Source: Chloroflexota bacterium
Lineage (GTDB): Bacteria > Chloroflexota > Dehalococcoidia > Lucifugimonadales > Lucifugimonadaceae
Reading direction: 5' to 3'
NCBI GenBank assembly: GCA_027624075.1
Contig: JAQBUH010000019.1
Location: 1-42,590, forward strand
DNA: 42,590 nucleotides
Under the pieces are notes generated by a model. That model was not told the origin of the DNA. It worked only from the letters and a program-made list of their open reading frames with translations, and did not search any database. This document shows, one piece after another, positions 24,266 through 33,123 of this stretch. The stretch's first letter is position 1. Each line of letters begins with the position of its first letter. Position numbers and translations under genes: made by a program.

Positions 24266-25441
24266 CTAAACCCCTGCCGGGCGCTTGCGGTACTTGGCGT
24301 ACTTGCGATCGCTCACGAACTCATCGATCACGATCTTCTCGCCGCCGAGGTCGTTCGACACGTTCGCAGCCAGCACCGCCGCCAGAGAGTTGATCGAACT
24401 CCCGAACGTGTTACGCATCAGCTCCGGCTTGCCAAGCGAGACGCCCTCTGCGAACGCCTTGCCAAGATCGGTCGTGTTCTCCCCGCCCATCGCCGTGTCG
24501 TGCGGCCCGGCTGAGATCACCTTGCGGACATCTTCCAGCCCCGGCTTCTCAGCGGGCGGCCATTCCCCGTCGAAGTGGTAGTCGACGAAATCGTCTTCGA
24601 GCTTGATCGTCCCGTGCGTCCAGACGATGCAGTCGAAGCGGCCCTGGTAGTAGGAGCGGGCAGGCTTGGTGAAGATGATCGTGCCCATCCCGCCCTTCTT
24701 GAAGCCGTATGAGACCTCGTAGTAGATCGGGTTGTCGCCCTCCGCGTCCTGCAGCTCCCTCGGCCGCTCGACATAGTTGGCCCGCACCCACGCGACATCA
24801 TCGTCAGACCAGTAGCGCATGATGTCCGTCTGGTGGATGCCGGCCTCGACAATTGAGGTCCCTGACCACGCCTTATTTGCGGTCCAGACGCGGTTGGCAG
24901 GGCCGCCCTGCTCTTCGGTGTGCGTGTGCTTGACGCCGTGGCCCTCGACCGCGCCCTCGGCGATCATGGTCATGGAGGCGACCCATTTGCCTTTGAGGTA
25001 GTTGCGGATGTCTGTGTAGCCGCGGTCGTGGCGCATCTGGAACCCGCACATCGAGAGCACGCCGGCCTTCGTGATCGCCTCGTTCTGGCGCAGCACCTCG
25101 TCGAGGAACAGCGACTGCGGCTTCTCGGCGAAGATGTGGATGCCGCGGCCGGCCGCGTACTCGATCTCGCCGCGGTGCTGGTTGGGCGGCATGACGAACC
25201 AGATGGCGTCGACTGAGCCGCTATCGACCATCTCTCGCACGGTTGCGAACTTCTGGACGCCTGCGTCCCTGTACTCGGGAACAAGACCGTTGATCTTGGC
25301 GGCGTCAAGGTTTTCCGCGTACGGGTCCGCAAGCGCGGCCAGCCTGACGATCTCGTCTGACTGCAGAGCGGTGAGAGAGCGCACGTGCTGCAACCCGCGC
25401 TGTCCAACTCCGACGACTCCAACCCTGAGTGGTCCTGCCAA
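24266..25441 (-). CDS. Gfo/Idh/MocA-family oxidoreductase
   Basis: This is a 391-residue NAD(P)-dependent sugar or inositol dehydrogenase relative. The N-terminal Rossmann fold has GVVGVGQRGLQHV and the conserved AEKPQSL (EKP motif). A C-terminal alpha/beta domain follows with EAGIHQTDIMRYW (catalytic H in the GxHxxD segment). The start is TTG 25441, set by GGAGA 6 bases upstream; a further ATG at 25546 would add 35 unrelated residues. It is divergent from the galactonate-dehydratase-like gene, suggesting a shared sugar-acid pathway. Substrate unknown. Confidence 0.88.
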   Translation of the reverse strand: MAGPLRVGVVGVGQRGLQHVRSLTALQSDEIVRLAALADPYAENLDAAKINGLVPEYRDAGVQKFATVREMVDSGSVDAIWFVMPPNQHRGEIEYAAGRGIHIFAEKPQSLFLDEVLRQNEAITKAGVLSMCGFQMRHDRGYTDIRNYLKGKWVASMTMIAEGAVEGHGVKHTHTEEQGGPANRVWTANKAWSGTSIVEAGIHQTDIMRYWSDDDVAWVRANYVERPRELQDAEGDNPIYYEVSYGFKKGGMGTIIFTKPARSYYQGRFDCIVWTHGTIKLEDDFVDYHFDGEWPPAEKPGLEDVRKVISAGPHDTAMGGENTTDLGKAFAEGVSLGKPELMRNTFGSSINSLAAVLAANVSNDLGGEKIVIDEFVSDRKYAKYRKRPAGV

Positions 25442-25755
25442 TTTTTTCTCCTGTCGAGGTCCCGGCCCTGCGGACGGTTTTCCTGTGACGGTCCCGGCGG
25501 AGGCGCGATACGAGCAGCGCCCGTGAGTGTGTGTCTGCCCATTCATGTCTGCAAACAGGCACGTCGGAGTTTAGCACCGCGACGGTCCGCGCCATTGGCC
25601 CTGCGCTTCCAGCGGGCGTACGATTCCGGGCGTACGATTCCGGCTGATCTGAAGAAGGCCCGCGTTACCGAACCGGGATTCTCCACCTCGCATCAGTCTC
25701 GCAAACTCAAAATCGCTCTCACACCCTGAATCCCCGCTCCACCTCCGAGAAAAAA
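25442..25755. promoter_or_regulatory. Divergent intergenic region
   Basis: 314 bases separate the starts of the Gfo/Idh/MocA and enolase-superfamily genes, which point away from each other, so both promoters should lie here. I see no convincing -35/-10 pairs, operator palindrome or small gene. A near-duplicate CGTACGATTCCGG occurs twice at about 25617-25641. Confidence 0.4.
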
Positions 25756-26925
25756 ATGAAAGTCACAGAAGTCAAACTCCTCTCCGCAGACCGGTTCAAC
25801 TACGTCAAGGTGCTGACTGACGAAGGGATCCACGGCATTGGTGAGCTGCACCCGGCGTCCGGCACAGGCGGCACGCCGTTCCTGCCCATCGCGGGAGTCA
25901 GGTACTGCGCCGAATACCTCGTCGGCAAGGACCCGCTGCACATCGAGCGGCACTGGCAGCACATGTTCCGCCGCAGTCTGTTCCGCGGCGGCGCAGACAT
26001 CATGGCGGCTATCGGCGCAATCGACATCGCGCTCTGGGACATCAAGGGCAAGGCGTACGGCAAGCCCGTTTACGAGTTGCTGGGAGGCCCGACGCGGGAC
26101 AAGGTGCGGCTCTACACGCATCTCGGCGGATCGACACCGCGGGCTCTTGCAGAAGAGGCGAAGGCGCGGGTCGCAGAGGGCTTCACAGCCGTGCGAGTCT
26201 ATCCGTTCGGCGACTTTGGAGGCTCTGACTTCGAGGAGGGTCGCGGGCTGGAGAACATGTCCTTCACCGGCATGCAGCACAACGCTGTGGAGCGGATCGG
26301 CGCGGTCAGAGACGCTGTCGGGCCGGAGGTCGACGTGATGATCGACGTTGTGAACAGGCTGACCCCGGCCGAGGCTATCGCGGTCGGGAGGGCGCTTGAG
26401 CCGTTCAACCTGTACTTCTTCGAGGACCCGATCGAGCCGGAGAACATGGACCAGTGGGAGTATGTTGCGGCGAATGTGCCGATGCCGGTTGCGATGGGCG
26501 AGAGGCTGTACACGATCTACCAGTTCCTGGACCTGCTGAGCCACCGCGGCGCGGCGTTCGTTCGACCTGACCTTTCGCTGGCAGGCGGGATCACGAATAT
26601 CAAGAAGATCGCCGCTATCGCGGAGGCGAACTATGTTGGCGTCGTCCCGCACAACCCGCTCTCTGCGGTGCTGACGGCTGCGTGCGTCCAACTTGACTTT
26701 GCGACGCACAACATTCCCGTGCAGGAGTATCCGCGTGACGACGCGACCGGCGTGAAGGCTGACCTTGTGGATAAGCCACTGACTCGTGAGGGCGGATACC
26801 TGCTGGCGCCGGACAGGCCCGGGATCGGCATCGACCTGAACGAGGAGGCGTTTGCGAAGTATCCGCCGGTGCCATACGACCGTCCGCCGCTAATCAACCC
26901 GGACGGGAGCCTGCGGGAGTATTAG
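25756..26925 (+). CDS. Mandelate racemase/galactonate dehydratase-like enolase-superfamily enzyme
   Basis: This is a 389-residue enzyme. The N-terminal capping domain (residues 1-120) contains the substrate loop, and a TIM barrel follows. Metal ligands are visible: D in VMIDVVNR, E in FFEDP and E in MGERL. A His in GVVPHNPL sits at the position of the galactonate-dehydratase catalytic His. The combination fits acid-sugar dehydratases of the DgoD type, though the exact sugar cannot be inferred. The ATG at 25756 has GAG(A)-rich sequence ahead. It converges with the SGNH hydrolase gene 44 bases on. Confidence 0.87.
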   Translation: MKVTEVKLLSADRFNYVKVLTDEGIHGIGELHPASGTGGTPFLPIAGVRYCAEYLVGKDPLHIERHWQHMFRRSLFRGGADIMAAIGAIDIALWDIKGKAYGKPVYELLGGPTRDKVRLYTHLGGSTPRALAEEAKARVAEGFTAVRVYPFGDFGGSDFEEGRGLENMSFTGMQHNAVERIGAVRDAVGPEVDVMIDVVNRLTPAEAIAVGRALEPFNLYFFEDPIEPENMDQWEYVAANVPMPVAMGERLYTIYQFLDLLSHRGAAFVRPDLSLAGGITNIKKIAAIAEANYVGVVPHNPLSAVLTAACVQLDFATHNIPVQEYPRDDATGVKADLVDKPLTREGGYLLAPDRPGIGIDLNEEAFAKYPPVPYDRPPLINPDGSLREY

Positions 26926-26969
26926 GGGGCGCGCGTCCGGGGTTGATCTAACCGGGCCGCGGCGGCGAG

Positions 26970-27551
26970 TCAGCGCTTGTACAGCGTACGGATTATGTTG
27001 TTCAGAATGAACTGGTGTCCGCGGGCATTGAAGTGCAGGCCGTCCTCGAAAATGAACTCGGCAAACCGCTCGGGTGTGACCATCCCGAAGATGTCGATCA
27101 CCTCAACTCCGGCCGACCGCGCCGTGTCTTCGCCTAGCCTCACATAAGACTTGACCAGCTCAGGGTCCAGGCTGCGAGCCTCATAGTCCACCGGATACTG
27201 CGTCAGGTAGATGACACCGCCAATCCCGCCAAGCGCGGCAAGGATCTCTTTCAACGACTCTCCGTGCTGGCTTAACCCGACACGGATCTCGGGCCGCTCA
27301 TCGACGATTCGAGGCACGTCATTTATGCCGAGTGTGACGAGCGCCAGCGGGTCCGGTCGCGCCTTCATTTGCCTCACGATATCCGCCAGCCGGACGAGCA
27401 TCATCGTCGTCGTGTCGCCGCCGGCGCCGTGATTGACCGCCGTGCCTGCTGAGGTATCGCGCAGGTAGAGGTCGAGGCGGGCAATGAAGCCGCCTTCGTC
27501 GTCCATCGACCCGGCTGCGGTGCTTGCGCCAAAGCTGTAAGCGGTTATCAA
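26970..27551 (-). CDS. SGNH/GDSL-type hydrolase
   Basis: This is a 193-residue lipase/esterase-fold protein with all four blocks. Block I Ser is S10 in SFGAST, block II Gly is in NHGAGGDTT (42-44), block III Asn is N77 in TLGINDV, and block V Asp170 and His173 are in DGLHF. There is no signal peptide, so it is probably cytoplasmic. It lies 16 bases downstream of a VOC gene on the same strand and is likely co-transcribed with it. SGNH enzymes deacylate esters or sugars; the substrate is unknown. Confidence 0.87.
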   Translation of the reverse strand: MITAYSFGASTAAGSMDDEGGFIARLDLYLRDTSAGTAVNHGAGGDTTTMMLVRLADIVRQMKARPDPLALVTLGINDVPRIVDERPEIRVGLSQHGESLKEILAALGGIGGVIYLTQYPVDYEARSLDPELVKSYVRLGEDTARSAGVEVIDIFGMVTPERFAEFIFEDGLHFNARGHQFILNNIIRTLYKR

Positions 27552-27567
27552 GCCTGTCCCCGAGCGC

Positions 27568-27960
27568 CTACGCCGGCCACTGGATCAGTTCGACTCGCAC
27601 GTTGTCCGGCCCCTGCACCCAGCAGAAGCGAGTCCCGTCCGGCAGCTGGTTGGGGCCGTCAAGGAGCGGCGCGCCGAGGGTCGCCAGCCGCTTGATCTCT
27701 GCGTCGATATCGGTCACATCGAACCCGATGTGCTCCAGCCCCTGCTTGACACCGGAGTCGCTCGCTGGAAGCTCCTGGCCTTCGAGTGGGCCGGAGATGT
27801 TGACGGGAACGCCGTTTTCCGAGCGGCAGCGGATGAACCGGTCGCCGGTGTTGCGGGTCGTGTCTGCGACGATCGAAAAGTTAAAGGTGTCGACCCACCA
27901 GTTTGCGGTCTTCTCAGGGTTGAGAGACTTCAGGTGGATGTGGTTCAGGTTGTAGGCCAT
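27568..27960 (-). CDS. VOC-family (glyoxalase/dioxygenase fold) protein, copy 1
   Basis: This 130-residue single VOC module has paired beta-alpha-beta-beta-beta units. Candidate metal ligands are H7 or H9 (LNHIHLKS), H77 (GLEHIGFDV) and E124 (VRVELIQWP), with the usual His/His/Glu spacing. A GGAGAAAAGA run precedes the ATG. It closely resembles the VOC protein at 28295-28684: same HIHLKS start, GDRFI, NISG, GLEHxGFD and VR.ELIQ ends. They are likely paralogues from duplication. Reaction unknown; fosfomycin-resistance or glyoxalase activities are not implied. Confidence 0.87.
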   Translation of the reverse strand: MAYNLNHIHLKSLNPEKTANWWVDTFNFSIVADTTRNTGDRFIRCRSENGVPVNISGPLEGQELPASDSGVKQGLEHIGFDVTDIDAEIKRLATLGAPLLDGPNQLPDGTRFCWVQGPDNVRVELIQWPA

Positions 27961-28105
27961 TCTTTTCTCCGTTTTTTTTGCCCGTTCTTTTGCCCGTCTG
28001 GGTGCGAGCCGTTGGGCGCGCTGTCGTCATCCCGGACTGCCTGCCTGAGCCGGGGCACACGCCTGCGGGTCAAGTGTGCGCGGCGGGAAGGCTTGTCATG
28101 CTGAA

Positions 28106-28165
28106 CTCGATTGGCTCTGTCAGGAAACCGGTCACACGAGAGATGCTGAGTCAAGCTCAGCATGA
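28106..28165. repeat. Palindromic repeat copy d
   Basis: GGCTCTGTCAGGAAACCGG leads into ATGCTGAG (28143-28150), loop TCAAG, CTCAGCAT (28156-28163). Relative to copies b, f and g, one stem pair is G-C instead of T-A on both arms, a compensatory change. It lies in the 27961-28294 gap between the two VOC genes, where no gene is seen. Confidence 0.75.
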
Positions 28166-28294
28166 TATAACCCGGACGCCGACCTGAGCATTTCGAGGGG
28201 CCAACCCCTGGCTCTCGCGGCCCTGTTTCCAAGATGGGGAGCGAGGATGTCAGAGGCTGGCAGCCGGCCGGCCGGGCCCGCCACCCTCAACTGC

Positions 28295-28684
28295 CTACCC
28301 GCGCTGGATCAGCTCTATCCGCACGCCACCCGGCGCCGCGATGAAGGCGATCTTCGTTCCCGGCGCAACCTCCCGCGGCGGCTCTTTCACCGTGGCGCCA
28401 AGGCCGACCAGCCTCTTGATGTCAGCGTCGATGTCCGCAGAGTCGAAGCCGAAGTGCTCAAGCCCAAGATGAGGGTCTGCGTCTGCCGGTCCGAGCTTTT
28501 CGCCGGTGCGCGCTCCTGAGATGTTGATCGCTAAGCCGCCTTCTGTGTGCGTGACGATGAAGCGGTCACCGACTGGCCTTGTCGCATCGCTGATGATCTT
28601 CACTTTGAAGGCGTTCACGAACCAGTCCGCGGTCGACTTGGGGTCGGCGGACTTGAGGTGGATGTGGTTGACGAGATATGGCAT
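28295..28684 (-). CDS. VOC-family protein, copy 2
   Basis: This 129-residue paralogue of the protein at 27568-27960 has the VNHIHLKS start, H about residue 77 in GLEHFGFD, and Glu in VRIELIQRG. The ATG at 28684 is selected because AGAGGA precedes it and it gives the same N-terminus as copy 1; an upstream in-frame start at 28714 adds ten Arg/Pro-rich residues. It is separated from copy 1 by about 330 bases holding a palindromic repeat, on the same strand. The two probably act on related substrates. Confidence 0.87.
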   Translation of the reverse strand: MPYLVNHIHLKSADPKSTADWFVNAFKVKIISDATRPVGDRFIVTHTEGGLAINISGARTGEKLGPADADPHLGLEHFGFDSADIDADIKRLVGLGATVKEPPREVAPGTKIAFIAAPGGVRIELIQRG

Positions 28685-29101
28685 GGGATTTCCTCTGGGC
28701 CGCGTTCGGCGCATGTCTGGCCGTGCGCCGGGCGACGTGCGCTATCGGGCTACTGGAGCGCGCCGCGTCAGTAGTGGCACGCCGGGCCGGAGCGTATGCG
28801 CGCGTGCGCTGGCCGTCAATCATGCCAGGCATGCCGGAGCAGGCTGGAGACACAGGCCCGCTTGTTAGCTCGCTTTCCGGATTCAGCGGTCAGGCAGGTC
28901 TGCGCAGTCACCGTGGACCCTGTGACGAGCGAAGCCGAAGGGCCGGCGCCGTGCCGGTCAGGAGATTGCCATGGTCAGGGACAGGAAAACCGCACGGGCG
29001 CGCACCCGAACTGCGGCTTGTGCCGCTACCTCCCCAACTACAATGCCTCATGCGGGCATATCGGAGGAATCCTATTTCCGGCGGTCCGCAGGAGGTGAGT
29101 C
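28685..29101. other. Divergent intergenic region before corA
   Basis: 417 bases between the second VOC gene and corA. No gene, M-box or other Mg2+ riboswitch pattern is recognised. Bases 29089-29097 contain GGAGGTGAG, the corA ribosome binding site. Short open frames here have no protein-like composition. Promoters for both flanking genes should lie in it. Confidence 0.35.
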
Positions 29102-30316
29102 GTGGAGATCAGATCGTTCTACCTCAGGCCGGACGGCAAGATCGAGCGCGATCTTTCGCCCGAGCGCCTGCAAGAAGCCAGGGAAGACACAGGCAGCCTG
29201 CTCTGGCTGGACATATTCGACCCGCAGTACGAGGCCAGTCCGTTCCTGCTGGAAGAGATGGGGTTCCACCCCCTGGCCGTCGATGACAGCCTGTCCTCGT
29301 CACACCAGCCGGCAAAGGTCGACGACTACGGGTCCCACATGTACCTGATCGTCCACGGAATCGACTACTCGTCCACCAAGGACTTCATCGAGACTGCCCG
29401 CCTCTCCATGTTCATAGCCGAAGGCACCGTCGTAACGCTGCACAGGGTGCCGCTGCTCTCCGTGAATACCATCATCGAGCGCATCGAGCGGGACACGCGG
29501 CTCATGGACCGTCCATCAAGCCTGTTCAGCTACACCATCCTCGACTCCCTCCACGACACCATCCTGCCTGCGCTGGACCACCTTGCAGAGGTGGCCGCCA
29601 GCCTTGAGGAGGCCTCGATCGAATCGCCCGGCAGGGAGGTCCTTCACACCATCCTGCAGCTCAAGCGGTCTGCTATCCGCATCCAGCGCACGCTGGCGCC
29701 GCAGACGCGGGTCTTCAACCGCATGACCCGTGACGAGTTTCCGCTCATCTCTCAGCAGGCCTCCGTCTACTTCCGTGACCTGCATGACCAGATCATCCAG
29801 CTGGACGTCATCAACATGGGCGTGCGCGACTCGGCAGACAACGCGCTCGCAACCTACCTCTCATCTATCGGCATCAAGCAGAACGAGACGATGCGCGTGC
29901 TGGCCATTGTGGCAGCCGTCTTCCTGCCGCTCAGCCTTATCGCTGGCATCTACGGCATGAACTTCGAGTATATGCCTGACCTGCAGTACCACTGGGGCTA
30001 CTTCATTGTGCTCGGCGTCATGGCGACCATTGGCCTCAGTACGTTCTACTGGGTGTTCATCCGGCAGATGGACTGGAGCCTGCGCGGCAGGCGCCTGGTC
30101 CGCAGCATGAAGCCGCCCGTCGACCGGATACGGCACCTGCCTTCGCCGATCAACACCATCGTGAGCATGACTGAGGCCATGACCGAAAGCATCACTCAGT
30201 CCGTGGCGTCTGGTTTCAGGGACTCTGGCCCGAACTCGGGGCCTAACTCTGGCCCAAACCCGGGCAAAGACTCCAGCGCAAGGGCCAGTAAGAGCGAGAG
30301 GGACAAACGAAGTTGA
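29102..30316 (+). CDS. corA: CorA-family divalent cation transporter with a C-terminal extension
   Basis: This is a 404-residue protein. A large N-terminal cytoplasmic domain with long helices (about 1-260) is followed by TM1 (about 264-284), the signature GMN at 285-287 in IYGMNFEYMP, TM2 (about 298-320) and basic RQMDWSLRGRR. It normally forms a pentamer that imports Mg2+ or Co2+. Most CorA proteins end a few residues after TM2; this one carries about 80 extra residues, including a SGPNSGPNSGPNPG repeat and charged end. GTG start with GGAGGTGAG upstream. It overlaps the HAD gene by 4 bases (TTGA). Confidence 0.9.
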   Translation: MEIRSFYLRPDGKIERDLSPERLQEAREDTGSLLWLDIFDPQYEASPFLLEEMGFHPLAVDDSLSSSHQPAKVDDYGSHMYLIVHGIDYSSTKDFIETARLSMFIAEGTVVTLHRVPLLSVNTIIERIERDTRLMDRPSSLFSYTILDSLHDTILPALDHLAEVAASLEEASIESPGREVLHTILQLKRSAIRIQRTLAPQTRVFNRMTRDEFPLISQQASVYFRDLHDQIIQLDVINMGVRDSADNALATYLSSIGIKQNETMRVLAIVAAVFLPLSLIAGIYGMNFEYMPDLQYHWGYFIVLGVMATIGLSTFYWVFIRQMDWSLRGRRLVRSMKPPVDRIRHLPSPINTIVSMTEAMTESITQSVASGFRDSGPNSGPNSGPNPGKDSSARASKSERDKRS

Positions 30317-31020
30317 AACCGGAACTGGAGCGGACAAAGGCGCTTACGTTCGATCTGTTCGGCACCGTGCTCGACCTCGGCGGCAGTCTGACGCCGTACA
30401 TCGCCGATTTCCTGAGAGAGCAGGGCAGCGACAGGGACGCAGGCGAGTTCTGGGCCCAGCTGCGCTACAGGCAGCGCATCGAGCAGTACCAGGACACGCT
30501 GGTCGAACTCGGCCACTCTGGCTACCTCGAAACGGTGGAAAAGGCGTTCTCCTATGTGTGCCGTCTCAACGGGCTCGACCCAACTCGCTCCGCTATCAAA
30601 GAGTGGATGGAGAGCTGGCAGATGCTCTCGCCGTTCCCTGAGGTCACAGCGGGGCTGGACCGCCTCAAGACGCGCTTCAAACTGGTTGCTCTCTCCAATG
30701 GAAACCCGTGGTTCCTGGACCATCTTGTTAAAAACCGGATCAAGTACGAGTTCCACGCCGTTCTCTCCGTGGAGCTGGCAGGCGCGTTCAAGCCTCATCC
30801 CGGCGTGTACCGCAGGGCGGCGAGGGAGCTCGACATGGAGGTTGGGGAGTTGATTATGGTGTCCGCGAACTCGTTCGACGTGATGGGCGCTCGGACATGC
30901 GGACTGCGCGGGGCGTACGTGAACAGGTACAGCCTGCCGTTCGAGGACACGGATGACCGCTACCTGCCGGACGTGACTGTCGCCAACTTCTCGGAGCTGG
31001 CTGACGTACTACTTGCCTGA
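30313..31020 (+). CDS. HAD-superfamily hydrolase, haloacid-dehalogenase type II-like
   Basis: This is a 235-residue protein with all HAD motifs: nucleophile D14 in TFDLFGT, S128/N129 in LSNGNP, K160 in FKPHP, and D189 in SANSFDVMGA. The helical cap between residues 20 and 100 is of the type seen in 2-haloacid dehalogenases, and FDLFGT/SNGNP/SANSFD also match that group. The SNGNP and SANSFD motifs support dehalogenase over phosphatase only weakly. The TTG start overlaps the corA stop, so the two are translationally coupled; the functional link is unclear. Confidence 0.85.
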   Translation: MKPELERTKALTFDLFGTVLDLGGSLTPYIADFLREQGSDRDAGEFWAQLRYRQRIEQYQDTLVELGHSGYLETVEKAFSYVCRLNGLDPTRSAIKEWMESWQMLSPFPEVTAGLDRLKTRFKLVALSNGNPWFLDHLVKNRIKYEFHAVLSVELAGAFKPHPGVYRRAARELDMEVGELIMVSANSFDVMGARTCGLRGAYVNRYSLPFEDTDDRYLPDVTVANFSELADVLLA

Positions 31021-31213
31021 GCGGGGCAAGTCAGGCGTTCTGCGCTGAAGCTCAGCAAGGCTCAAGAGACGGGCGCGGGCCAATTTGTCATTCCGGGGAG
31101 CGTGGCGACGTGGGAATCTCAATAGTTGATCACATTCATCCGGGAGTTTACGAGTGGTGAGATTGTCACGGGCCTGTAGCCTTTGCCCGGTCCCCAGGAA
31201 GCAGGAGCTGAAA

Positions 31214-32626
31214 TTGCAGACAGCGTCACCCGGCCGCATGCGAACCGGGTTCATCGCACTCACTACACTGGTGATCGCACTCGTTGCAGCCGCAACCGCC
31301 TGCTCCGGCGAAAGCCCGCCACCGGCGACCAACACTCCGACACCGCCGGTCACCACGCCAATACCGGCCACCGACGGCGCAACGCCACAGCCGGGTGCCA
31401 CGCCGGCTGCCACGGGCGCAATCTCACCCGTACTCGCCGCCTTCCTCGCAGATGTGGACGGCAAGATCGCCGCGATACGCGGCATCCCTGTCGCGGCCCC
31501 TGTGCCCTTCAGGTTCCTCAACGAGCGAGACCTGAACGCTTACATCCGCGAGCAGATCGACGATGAAGAGACGGTGCGGGAGATCGAGTTGGCAGACGGC
31601 ATCTACACGCTGCTCGGCCTCATCCCGCCGGACGCCGTCCTCTTCGACGAATACGCCGGGCTGCTGGACTCTCAGGTGCTCGGCGCTTACGACCCTGAGG
31701 TCGAGGAGTTCGTCGTGCTGCAAAAAGGCGGTGAATTCGGCCCCTCGCAGGAGTTCACTTACGCCCACGAGTACGTCCACAGGCTGCAGGACGCCCGGTT
31801 CGGACTGGACGAGATATCCGATCGGCTCAAAGAGAACAGCGACCGATCACTGGCGTTCACCGCTCTTGTTGAGGGTGACGCCACGACCTCTCAGCAGATC
31901 TATGCTCTGCAGAACCTGGACTTCGCGCAGCTCGCCCAGATCCTCGCTGAGTCCGGAGACGCAATAGAGAGCGCCAACGATGTGCCGTACATCCTGCGTC
32001 GCGGGCTGGAGTTCCCGTACATCGAAGGCGCCAGCTTTGTCGACCGTCTCCGCACAACGCAGGGGCTGGCGTCGATCAACGACGCATTCCTTGAGCCTCC
32101 CGACTCTACAGAGCAGGTGCTGCACATCGAGAAGTACGTGAGTCGCGAGCTGCCAGTCGAGGTGAGGCTGCCGGAGACGCTTTTCGGGCCGGACGGTCCG
32201 GCTGGCCCCGAGTGGGAGACGGTGGACACCGATGTGTTTGGCGAGTTCTTCCTGAGGTCATGGCTGGAGGCGATTGGCGCGCGGCGGACGGACGCAGCGG
32301 AGGCGGCCGCTGGCTGGGGCGGTGACGCGCACCGGCTGGCCGTCAACGGTGAGGGCGACTACGCGCTTGCTTTGAAGGTGGTCTGGGACGACCCGGACAC
32401 AGACGCAGAGCAGTTCTTTCTGCTTCTGACGACGGTCATGGCTGCGTCACCTGAGTTCAGGAGACTGGATATCGGCCCGAACGCTGGAGTTGCCGCCTAC
32501 GACGGCGCAGGTGGCGTGGTGGTCGCATCGACCCTGTCGAACGCCGAGGTGGGCAGGTTCACGGTGGTCGCCGCGGCGCCCGAGCTTGGAGACGCAATGG
32601 CGCTCATGCTTGCGCTGGCAGGATGA
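31214..32626 (+). CDS. Lipoprotein with HExxH metalloprotease-like domain
   Basis: This 470-residue product starts from TTG 31214, chosen because AGGAG lies 6 bases upstream. The signal peptide ends in a lipobox-like AATAC with lipidated C30. A Pro/Thr-rich linker runs to about residue 75. The main domain has H185-E186-Y-V-H189 (zinc-metalloprotease HExxH) and E220 in LVEGDAT as probable third ligand. Proteins with HExxH-LQD and EGDAT are frequent, uncharacterised exported proteins in Chloroflexota and Actinobacteria. A protease or a metal-dependent scaffold is inferred. An ATG at 31238 is the alternative start. Bases 31021-31213 hold only a degenerate repeat remnant. Confidence 0.8.
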   Translation: MQTASPGRMRTGFIALTTLVIALVAAATACSGESPPPATNTPTPPVTTPIPATDGATPQPGATPAATGAISPVLAAFLADVDGKIAAIRGIPVAAPVPFRFLNERDLNAYIREQIDDEETVREIELADGIYTLLGLIPPDAVLFDEYAGLLDSQVLGAYDPEVEEFVVLQKGGEFGPSQEFTYAHEYVHRLQDARFGLDEISDRLKENSDRSLAFTALVEGDATTSQQIYALQNLDFAQLAQILAESGDAIESANDVPYILRRGLEFPYIEGASFVDRLRTTQGLASINDAFLEPPDSTEQVLHIEKYVSRELPVEVRLPETLFGPDGPAGPEWETVDTDVFGEFFLRSWLEAIGARRTDAAEAAAGWGGDAHRLAVNGEGDYALALKVVWDDPDTDAEQFFLLLTTVMAASPEFRRLDIGPNAGVAAYDGAGGVVVASTLSNAEVGRFTVVAAAPELGDAMALMLALAG

Positions 32627-32644
32627 GCAACTGGCCGGCCTCCC

Positions 32645-32680
32645 GCCGATGGGCCGATGGGCCGATGGGCCGATGGGCCG
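32645..32680. repeat. 8-bp tandem repeat (GCCGATGG)4.5
   Basis: Four perfect copies of GCCGATGG plus GCCG, 36 bases, begin 19 bases after the lipoprotein gene stop. Such a perfect short array is prone to slippage and would vary between strains. No coding frame runs through it. Confidence 0.85.
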
Positions 32681-32879
32681 CTTGCTGCGGCCGGGCGCGC
32701 CGCCGCGGGAAGTCTGTCATTCCGGACTCGATCCGGAATCTCTCATTGGCCGGCTTCCTGAGAGATGCTGAGTCAAGCTCAGCATGACAGTTATGGTAGG
32801 TGCAGCGCTTACGGCGATCACATCCAGGCAGGCGCGCGGTTTGCTGCGGCCGGGCGCGCTGCCGCGGGAAGTCTGTTAT
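32681..32879. repeat. Direct repeat pair of about 40 bp enclosing palindromic repeats
   Basis: Segments 32681-32720 and about 32839-32879 are near-identical (GCTGCGGCCGGGCGCGC ... CGCGGGAAGTCTGT) and 158 bases apart. Between them lie two hairpins: ATTCCGGA (32719-32726)/TCCGGAAT (32732-32739), and copy e, ATGCTGAG (32765-32772)/CTCAGCAT (32778-32785). This suggests duplication by or around the repeat. The 32627-33123 gap holds no gene. Confidence 0.7.
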
Positions 32880-33123
32880 GGAAGGTGCGGCGCTTGCTGC
32901 GAAAACATCTGCGACCAACTCACAGCAGCGGCGCCTCTCCAGTCATGGGCTGGCCTGACACGTTTCAGCGCACCGTTGCTATACTCGCCGCGGCCCGGTT
33001 GACCGCCGAGCGTTGCCATGTACGAGCGCCGCTCGCGCATCAGCAGCGTCACAACGTGAGAGCGGCGGGCACTCGCCCTCCTCACACCACTAGCGAACAG
33101 GCGCACGCGCCCCGGAACAGCAC

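Noticed and set aside
28685-29101. Mg2+-sensing riboswitch ahead of corA
   Set aside because: No M-box-type conserved blocks or terminator stem could be recognised by eye.
28678-29286. 202-residue frame running into corA
   Set aside because: Arg-rich composition and overlap with the start of corA, which has its own strong ribosome binding site.
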